From CAZNER01 sp964572065 (GTDB taxonomy: Bacteria; Patescibacteriota; Dojkabacteria; JAHIVN01): a stretch of 35,788 nt of DNA. Both the position numbers and the translations under genes were made by a program. This document shows positions 30,964-35,788 of the stretch, piece after piece (within the stretch, counting starts at the first letter, position 1; each line of letters begins with the position of its first letter). Where the stretch lies: assembly GCA_964572065.1 (NCBI GenBank), contig CAZNER010000014.1:1-35788 (forward strand), in the 5' to 3' direction. The notes under the pieces were generated by a model, which saw only the letters and a list, made by a program, of their open reading frames with translations, searched no databases and had not been told where the DNA came from.

Positions 30964-32001
30964 TTAATTCTTGTCCTTCTTTTCTCCAACTAACTCAAGT
31001 ACTTTATCTATAATCTTCTGCCTGAAAAGCATATTTCTAAGATAACTTTTTGATTGAGGACTTTTATATTGCTCTTTCAATTTCTCATCTTTTATCTGGT
31101 CAACCTGTTTATCTACTTCCTCATCTTTTACTTTTATCTTATACTTATCAGCTATTTTATAAAAAATTATCTCTGACCTTACTCCCTCTTTAATCTCTTC
31201 TCTCCAACCTTTCTTCAGCTCTTTCATACTTGTTTTCTGATTTCTAAGAAAATCTTCGACCTTCATTCCTAAATCTTTGATTCTTTGCTTGTACTCAGCT
31301 TCTTTTTTGATTATCTGTTTTTCAATCAAAACAGAAGGGACATTGAAATTACAATTCTTGGATATTTTCTTGATTATTTCTCCAACATATCTATTTTTTT
31401 CAGCGTTTTCCTTCTGTCTTAATAATTCGCCTTTAATCTTATCTTTAAGCTCTTTTAAATTCTTTACCCCAAGATTCAAAGAAGCAACCCATTTATCATC
31501 AATTTTCGGCATCTCTTTATCTTCTTTTTTCTCATTAGCCATTTGCTTTATAACTGTTTCAATTTCCTCATCTTTTACTTCAGTTTTTTTCTTCTCAACT
31601 TTAATCTTAGATATATCTGGCAACTCAAATTCCGGAAATACACTGAAAGTAGCCGAGTATTTTACTCCACTCCCCTCAGCAATTTTTTCTACTTTATATG
31701 TAATTTGATCAAGAGGCATTAACTTCTCCTTTTTAATAATCTCTAAGGTACATTTCGGTACGATATCATTTAAGGTTTGCTCAAAAAGAGTTGGTCCTAA
31801 TTTAGCAACAATAACATTCTTTGGAGCTTTCCCAGGTCTGAATCCATCAACCTTTACAGAAGGAGCAAGTCTCTCATAAATTCTATCCTTAGCTAATTCA
31901 AACCTTTCATTTGCTACTTCAATAGTTAGTTTTAACCTGCCTTCGTCTACTTTTTCTTTACTATAAGTAATATTATTTAATGTTTTTAATATACCACTCA
32001 T
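30964..32001 (-). CDS. tig: Trigger factor lacking the PPIase domain
   Basis: Ribosome-bound chaperone for nascent chains. The ribosome-docking signature GFRPGKAP is at 53-60, in an N-terminal domain that starts ITYSKEKVDEGRLKLTIEV. The FKBP-type PPIase domain expected around residues 150-245 is missing: after the linker strand (FPEFELPDISKIKVEKKKTE) the sequence goes via a short stretch (EMPKIDDKWVASLNLGVKNL) straight into the helical C-terminal arms (ELKDKIKGELLRQKENAEKN, FNVPSVLIEKQIIKKEAEYK). Total length 345 aa versus ~430 for E. coli. Chaperone activity does not need the PPIase domain. Possible promoter at 32043-32072; recF follows. Confidence 0.93.
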   Translation of the reverse strand: MSGILKTLNNITYSKEKVDEGRLKLTIEVANERFELAKDRIYERLAPSVKVDGFRPGKAPKNVIVAKLGPTLFEQTLNDIVPKCTLEIIKKEKLMPLDQITYKVEKIAEGSGVKYSATFSVFPEFELPDISKIKVEKKKTEVKDEEIETVIKQMANEKKEDKEMPKIDDKWVASLNLGVKNLKELKDKIKGELLRQKENAEKNRYVGEIIKKISKNCNFNVPSVLIEKQIIKKEAEYKQRIKDLGMKVEDFLRNQKTSMKELKKGWREEIKEGVRSEIIFYKIADKYKIKVKDEEVDKQVDQIKDEKLKEQYKSPQSKSYLRNMLFRQKIIDKVLELVGEKKDKN

Positions 32002-32042
32002 TAAAATATATAATAAAATTATCTAATTAAAACACGTTTTAG

Positions 32043-32072
32043 ATTCTACCATTTTTATAAGTATTTCTCCAA
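32043..32072 (-). promoter_or_regulatory. Promoter of tig-recF (TTGGAG-18-TGgTAGAAT)
   Basis: On the minus strand TTGGAG (32067-32072) and TAGAAT (32043-32048) are 18 bases apart, with TG just before the -10. The predicted leader is ~35-40 bases. A TATTAT eight bases before the ATG could give a second, nearly leaderless start. Confidence 0.5.
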
Positions 32073-32084
32073 GAAGAATCATAT

Positions 32085-33224
32085 TTATTTAAAATAATTA
32101 AACTTCCTTTCTCTTTCTTCCTTAATTTTCAACTTTCTCTGACCTCCCTTTGATTTTTTATCTCTTTTTACAAAACCAATAAATCCTGCACAGAAAAATG
32201 TTGTAATAGGAGTAATTAATAATATAGCTAAGCCACTCGATATAGTATATATAACCTGAAGAGCAATCCATCCATTATCCCAAATATTAACATTTGTATA
32301 TTCCTGCTTTAATACAAAAACTCCCACAATATTCAATCCAATAAACATAATTATTAAATTATTCAATTCTCTTGCAGATATTTTTTGACTTACTTCTAAT
32401 CCCTGACGAAGCATATCACCTAATGACAATTTACTTTTCTTCATGTGCTTTCGTAATAAAATTCTTGCTACTTGTATACTAGCTGTTATCACTCCTCCAG
32501 CCGGTATAAAAACAATACTGATATTAACCATATCAATAACTCTTAAGTAAACATCCTCATTTAAAGTAGATATTGAACCTATAAAAGGAATTATATATGA
32601 GACTTGAGAAAATCCCATAAAAACTAAATATCCAATTAATAAAGAAAACAGTACAGAAAATAATACAACTACAGTTAAAAGCCTTTCTCTAAGTCTTACC
32701 CATGCAGTAATAGCTGCTATAACTCCTATAATTAATAAAGATAAAAATAACATATTAAATTTTATTAACAAACTCGGTATAACCCCAGACACAATGAACA
32801 ATACCATTAAAAAAGCCGGTATTAATGTACTCAGACCTCTATATCCTACAAGGACAATTAATATTACAATGAAAAGTACTACTAACCATATATAACTTCT
32901 TATTCTTGAAAAATCATAAAATTGGAAATAGACACTACCATTAATGCTCGTATAACTGACTTTTATTATATCTCCCTCTTGTAATATCCTAGAATATATA
33001 TCTTCAAGAGGAACACTTAAATCTTCAACATTCCCCTTATAATCTCCATTTAGTATCTCAACTTTGATCTCCTGCATCTTAAGCCCGTCAATCTCTCTGA
33101 TATCAGACGTTTTAATAACTCTTGCTTTTAATACGACTTGTGATTCTTCACAAAATACATTATTTTTGAAAAAAAAGGTGAAAAATATTACTGAAAGTAC
33201 CGCCCCGATAAAATACTTCTTCAT
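32085..33224 (-). CDS. YibE/F-family membrane protein
   Basis: Signal-like first helix (YFIGAVLSVIFFTFFFKNNV), an exported beta-rich domain (~28-110, QVVLKARVIKTSDIREIDGL and EVEILNGDYKG-like GEYxGxxxxV pattern), then about eight membrane helices. Among them IRSYIWLVVLFIVILIVLVG is followed by YRGLSTLIPAFLMVLFIVSG, and INISIVFIPAGGVITASIQV-like and AGFIGFVKR segments follow. The FKG/YRGL and the IPAGGVITASI loop are as in YibE/F-like proteins. These are widespread, function unproven. A charged C-terminal tail (KSKGGQRKLKIKEERERK) is cytoplasmic. TATAAT lies ~35 bases upstream. It precedes tig on the same strand. Confidence 0.85.
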   Translation of the reverse strand: MKKYFIGAVLSVIFFTFFFKNNVFCEESQVVLKARVIKTSDIREIDGLKMQEIKVEILNGDYKGNVEDLSVPLEDIYSRILQEGDIIKVSYTSINGSVYFQFYDFSRIRSYIWLVVLFIVILIVLVGYRGLSTLIPAFLMVLFIVSGVIPSLLIKFNMLFLSLLIIGVIAAITAWVRLRERLLTVVVLFSVLFSLLIGYLVFMGFSQVSYIIPFIGSISTLNEDVYLRVIDMVNISIVFIPAGGVITASIQVARILLRKHMKKSKLSLGDMLRQGLEVSQKISARELNNLIIMFIGLNIVGVFVLKQEYTNVNIWDNGWIALQVIYTISSGLAILLITPITTFFCAGFIGFVKRDKKSKGGQRKLKIKEERERKFNYFK

Positions 33225-33319
33225 ATTTATAAATTCCCTTCAAATATCACGCATTATATCATCTGATTATTTGTATTAATAGCAATTGTTGGCTTATAAA
33301 ACAACTTTATAAAGCTGGA

Positions 33320-33562
33320 TCAATCTTGTTCCTCATCTTCAGGAAGATTATCTTTGGAAGTATGAACAATTTTATCTTCTTCTTTGTCAATATTATCCTC
33401 ATTTTCCTTATCATCATCTCTATCAACATCTATACCTGAAAAGTCATCCAATCCATCCATGTCATCATCAGAATCATCCTGATTATTAATAATACCCTGA
33501 TTAGAATCATCATCATAATAATCATCCAGATAATTATCATTATAAGAATAATATTGCCCCAT
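33320..33562 (-). CDS. Small Asp/Glu-rich protein, probably disordered
   Basis: About 80 residues, strongly acidic with Asp runs (LDDYYDDDSNQGIINNQDDS, DVDRDDDKENEDNIDKEEDK), no hydrophobic core and no known motif. I start at ATG 33560-33562 (MGQYYSYNDNYLDDYY) rather than the in-frame ATG at 33601: TATACT (33569-33574) lies six bases before it on the minus strand, so the transcript start coincides with the ATG, and the 13 upstream residues would be read through promoter sequence. Ends in TGA. It stands alone between trpS and the YibE/F gene. Possible roles (charge buffer, Ca2+ binding, polymerase or ribosome partner) are guesses. Confidence 0.55.
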   Translation of the reverse strand: MGQYYSYNDNYLDDYYDDDSNQGIINNQDDSDDDMDGLDDFSGIDVDRDDDKENEDNIDKEEDKIVHTSKDNLPEDEEQD

Positions 33563-33661
33563 AACAACAGTATAATAATTTACAAATAGATTAAAACACA
33601 TTTTCCAAATTTGTCAAGAGGTAGTTATAATATCGATTATATACCAAAAGATATATCTCTT

Positions 33662-34666
33662 CTATTTTTCTATTAACTTATTCACTCCTACCTTATCTCT
33701 AAACTTCTCCACTACTCTCTGTACTACCTTTCTAGCCCTCTTAGTACTTTCGATTAATATCTCCTTGGTTTCATCTGAGCGAACTTCGTAATAATTCCTT
33801 CTTTCACGTATAGGCTTTAAAAATTCATTTAATGCTTTAAATAATTTTTCCTTTACCTCAACATCTCCTACCTTCCCATTTTTATATCTTTCCTTTAAAT
33901 CTTTTACCTCTCCCTTATCAGGATTAAAAGTATCATGATAAACAAAAACAACATTACCTTCTGCTTTACCTGGATCACTAGAATGTACTCTATTTGGATC
34001 TGTGTAAGCAGACATGACTTTCTTTTTCAATGTTTTCTCGTTATCAGAAAGAAATATTGAATTATCCCCACTCTTACTCATCTTCATCTTACCATCAGTA
34101 CCTACTAAACGAGCTACTCTTCCAATCCTTGCTTTTGGTATAACAAATGTCTCTCCATAGGATTTATTGAAATCTCTAGCTATTTCTCGTACTTGTTCAA
34201 CTACCGGTTCTTGATCTTCACCAACAGGCACTAAATCAGCATTAAATCCTAATATATCTGCAGCCTGCAGAACTGGATAACATACAAATCCTAGTGTCGG
34301 ATCTAACTTTTTATACTCTATTTCTTCTTTTACACTAGGATTTCTCATTGCTCGTTTCGTTCTTACCATAGTTAAAAAGAATGTATACAATTCAAATAAT
34401 TCAGGTATTCCTGATTCTAAAAATATTATTGATTTTTTAGGATTAATACCTACTGCAAGATTATCCAAAAAAGTTTCATATGCAGCTTTATTTATCTGTT
34501 TAGATTTATTATAGTAGTTTGCATAAGCATGCATATTAGCTATGACAATGTACGTATCATATTTTGTCTGATACTTAACTCTATTCTCAAGAGTACCTAC
34601 ATAGTGACCCAAATGCAGCTTACCAGTACCTGATGGTGTATCACCTGTTAGTATTCTTTTTTTCAT
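33662..34666 (-). CDS. trpS: Tryptophanyl-tRNA synthetase
   Basis: Class I aminoacyl-tRNA synthetase that charges tRNA-Trp. TGDTPSGTGKLHLGHYVG holds the HIGH-type motif (17-24), and KMSKS is at 195-199 (DGKMKMSKSGDNSIFL). Other family features: DLVPVGEDQEPVVEQVREIA, RTKRAMRNPSVKEE and YTDPNRVHSSDPG, as in bacterial TrpRS. Length (334 aa) is normal. The gene follows tRNA-Trp by 58 bases on the same strand and both lie behind the T-box leader at 34800-35044, so its expression should rise when tRNA-Trp is uncharged. AT-rich sequence just upstream could also hold a secondary promoter. Confidence 0.97.
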   Translation of the reverse strand: MKKRILTGDTPSGTGKLHLGHYVGTLENRVKYQTKYDTYIVIANMHAYANYYNKSKQINKAAYETFLDNLAVGINPKKSIIFLESGIPELFELYTFFLTMVRTKRAMRNPSVKEEIEYKKLDPTLGFVCYPVLQAADILGFNADLVPVGEDQEPVVEQVREIARDFNKSYGETFVIPKARIGRVARLVGTDGKMKMSKSGDNSIFLSDNEKTLKKKVMSAYTDPNRVHSSDPGKAEGNVVFVYHDTFNPDKGEVKDLKERYKNGKVGDVEVKEKLFKALNEFLKPIRERRNYYEVRSDETKEILIESTKRARKVVQRVVEKFRDKVGVNKLIEK

Positions 34667-34724
34667 AACTTGAATAATTAATAATTAAAATTTAATATAA
34701 TATATTTTAATAATAAATTCTTTA

Positions 34725-34797
<73 letters not shown>

Positions 34798-34799
34798 AT

Positions 34800-34849
34800 A
34801 AAAAAGCGTCCTCATGCAAACAATACTCTTGTTTGTATGAGGACGCTTT
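34800..34849 (-). terminator. Intrinsic terminator of the T-box leader
   Basis: On the minus strand AAAGCGTCCTCATACAAAC pairs with GTTTGCATGAGGACGCTTT (one A/C mismatch) around a short loop and is followed by a T-run. The 5' strand (CGTCCTC, 34839-34845) is also needed for the antiterminator, so the two structures exclude each other. Confidence 0.9.
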
Positions 34850-35044
34850 CAAAACGTGTTGCCACCTCTTTTTCTATGTAAATCACTCTACATAGCTTAC
34901 TAACTTACTTTATTCTAATTGAACAACATAAATTTATCCATTTACGCTGGATTTACGGCTCGGTTAATAACAATTTCACCTCACAGCTTGCATTTCTGCG
35001 ATAGAGCCCATTCTCTCTATCAAAGCTTTTCAACTATTCAATTA
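34800..35044 (-). promoter_or_regulatory. T-box riboswitch (tRNA-Trp sensing) controlling tRNA-Trp and trpS
   Basis: Minus-strand leader with the T-box parts in order. Stem I base: AATTGAA (35037-35043) pairs with TTCAATT (34917-34923). An AGAGA segment lies on the 5' side. The likely specifier TGG (Trp codon, 34938-34940) is near the 3' foot of stem I. A stem III hairpin CTATGTA/TACATAG spans 34874-34895. The T-box sequence AGAGGTGGCAACACG is at 34855-34869 (canonical AGGGTGGNACCGCG). Its GAGG and ACG can pair with CCTC and CGT of CGTCCTC, leaving a bulge with TGGC that complements the 3' end GCCA of a tRNA with discriminator G, exactly that of the adjacent tRNA-Trp. A strong terminator follows. 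A TATACT at 35047-35052 is the probable -10. The fine structure of stem I is not resolved. Confidence 0.85.
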
Positions 35045-35111
35045 TAAGTATAATATCACAGTAAGTTGTGTTTTTGCAAATAAAACTGCTTATAAATATA
35101 ATTAACTCATT

Positions 35112-35788
35112 ATGAAAATAGCGATTGTAACTCCGCATATATTCATGTGGGACAAAATTCTCAAAGATAGTATTTTTGCACCTGGTCAGCTTGCTATAGA
35201 TCTTTCTAATGAGCTTGTCAAAAAAGGACATGAAGTAACTCTTTTTACAACTGGAAAAGTTAATACAAAAGCTAATATAGATTTCGTAGACACTAAAAGC
35301 ATAATAACTGAACTTAAAAAACATAATTTAAATCCTACAAATCTAATAAAAAATGATCTCGTCACATTTGAAAAATTATTTAAAATTATTGAATATGAAA
35401 TTCTTGCTAATGTTTTCAGCAAAGCAGATAAATTTGACGTTATTCATATCTTTATCACAAATGGACCAGAAGGACCAATTTTTTCAAAGACAATAAAAAA
35501 TACGCCTATACTCTTCACTCTGCATGATCCATTTAAACTTAATTTCCCAAATCCCGAAAGTTATTCTTTATTAAAAGGAATATCATTTAATGCAATCAGC
35601 AATAATCAAAAATTTAAAGTACCACAATTAAATGTCATTAAAACAATCTATAATGGGATAAAAATATCAAGGTTTAAATTTATAAAAACACCTTCTGATT
35701 ATTTTGCCTATTATGGAAGAATTATAAAACCAAAGGGAGTACATCATGCAGTTAATGTATGTAAAGAATTAAAAATAAAATTAAAAAT
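35112..35788 (+). CDS. GT-B (GT4-family) glycosyltransferase, 3' end cut by the window edge
   Basis: The frame runs from ATG 35112 to the last base without a stop. Start: KIAIVTPHIFMWDKILKDSI, then FAPGQLAIDLSNELVKKGHE with VTLFTTGK, the N-terminal lobe of GT4-type sugar transferases (acceptor side). Further on come FDVIHIFITNGPEGPIF, TPILFTLHDPFKLNF, VIKTIYNGIKISRF (the junction motif VIYNGID) and YFAYYGRIIKPKGVHHAVN, the start of the nucleotide-sugar lobe (GRxxxxKGxxxxI). It probably adds sugars to a surface glycan. Divergent from the T-box operon; a TATAAT nine bases before the ATG would give a leader of about three bases. Confidence 0.85.
   Translation, partial: MKIAIVTPHIFMWDKILKDSIFAPGQLAIDLSNELVKKGHEVTLFTTGKVNTKANIDFVDTKSIITELKKHNLNPTNLIKNDLVTFEKLFKIIEYEILANVFSKADKFDVIHIFITNGPEGPIFSKTIKNTPILFTLHDPFKLNFPNPESYSLLKGISFNAISNNQKFKVPQLNVIKTIYNGIKISRFKFIKTPSDYFAYYGRIIKPKGVHHAVNVCKELKIKLK

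Noticed and set aside
33563..33601. Upstream ATG giving a 93-residue version of the acidic protein
   Set aside because: The added codons lie over the -10 box, and their hydrophobic composition does not match the rest.
35034..35422. Two minus-strand frames of 78-96 codons opposite the glycosyltransferase start
   Set aside because: They are antisense to a clear GT-B protein and run across the T-box promoter region.

Overview
The window looks like a piece of a small, AT-rich genome from the candidate phyla radiation (Patescibacteria/CPR). I infer this from the strong A+T bias, the Lys/Asn/Ile-rich proteins, the many membrane-anchored orphan proteins, a trigger factor without a PPIase domain, and a sparse set of housekeeping genes. 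TGA is used as an ordinary stop (for example at 20554, 23618, 7315 and 33320), so the genetic code is standard and not the UGA=Gly code of Gracilibacteria/Absconditabacteria. I cannot place it more finely from sequence alone.

Layout. 1-8.9 kb: the 3' part of an LCP cell-wall ligase, then a mostly minus-strand block with a ferredoxin-thioredoxin fusion, an orphan membrane protein, the GTPase YchF, a DUF1704 metallopeptidase, a decayed Gmad2-domain gene, a one-cluster ferredoxin, a WecA/MraY-like sugar-phosphate transferase, a small membrane protein and a FemAB-like aminoacyltransferase (cell-wall building). 8.9-11.2 kb: a plus-strand nusA-rnpM-nitroreductase group behind a good promoter and a leader hairpin. 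11.2-11.8 kb: tRNA-Glu with its terminator, followed by a palindrome-rich patch that carries a second copy of the tRNA 3' end. 11.8-16.6 kb: a nucleotidyltransferase-like protein, a DEAD-box helicase with a long leader, a Nudix hydrolase, a CarD-like regulator and a GcvT-like protein whose frame extends upstream without a normal start codon. 16.7-22.4 kb: a two-component system (response regulator, secreted helical protein, histidine kinase) with a small anchored protein and a MacB-type ABC ATPase and permease. Three copies of a TTCAC-N6-TTCAC direct repeat precede three of its transcription units. 22.5-29.8 kb: an island of anchored or secreted proteins (PsbP-like domains, coiled coil, a degenerate deacetylase-glutaredoxin fusion, VanW-like, M23-like). 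29.8-34.7 kb: recF, tig, a YibE/F membrane protein, an acidic protein and trpS. 34.7-35.1 kb: tRNA-Trp immediately preceded by a T-box leader. 35.1 kb to the end: the start of a GT-B glycosyltransferase.

How it works together. The most striking item is the T-box leader at 34800-35044. It ends three bases before a tRNA-Trp gene that is itself followed by trpS, so one riboswitch that reads uncharged tRNA-Trp appears to control both that tRNA and its synthetase. The second is a compact regulon: an OmpR-family regulator whose likely 11-bp-spaced operator sits upstream of its own gene, of the secreted helical protein, and of the anchored protein plus ABC exporter. The third is that many genes have a sigma70-like -10 box 5-8 bases before the start codon and almost none has a Shine-Dalgarno sequence, which points to widespread leaderless transcripts.

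All assignments come from reading motifs by eye; no database search or folding program was run.
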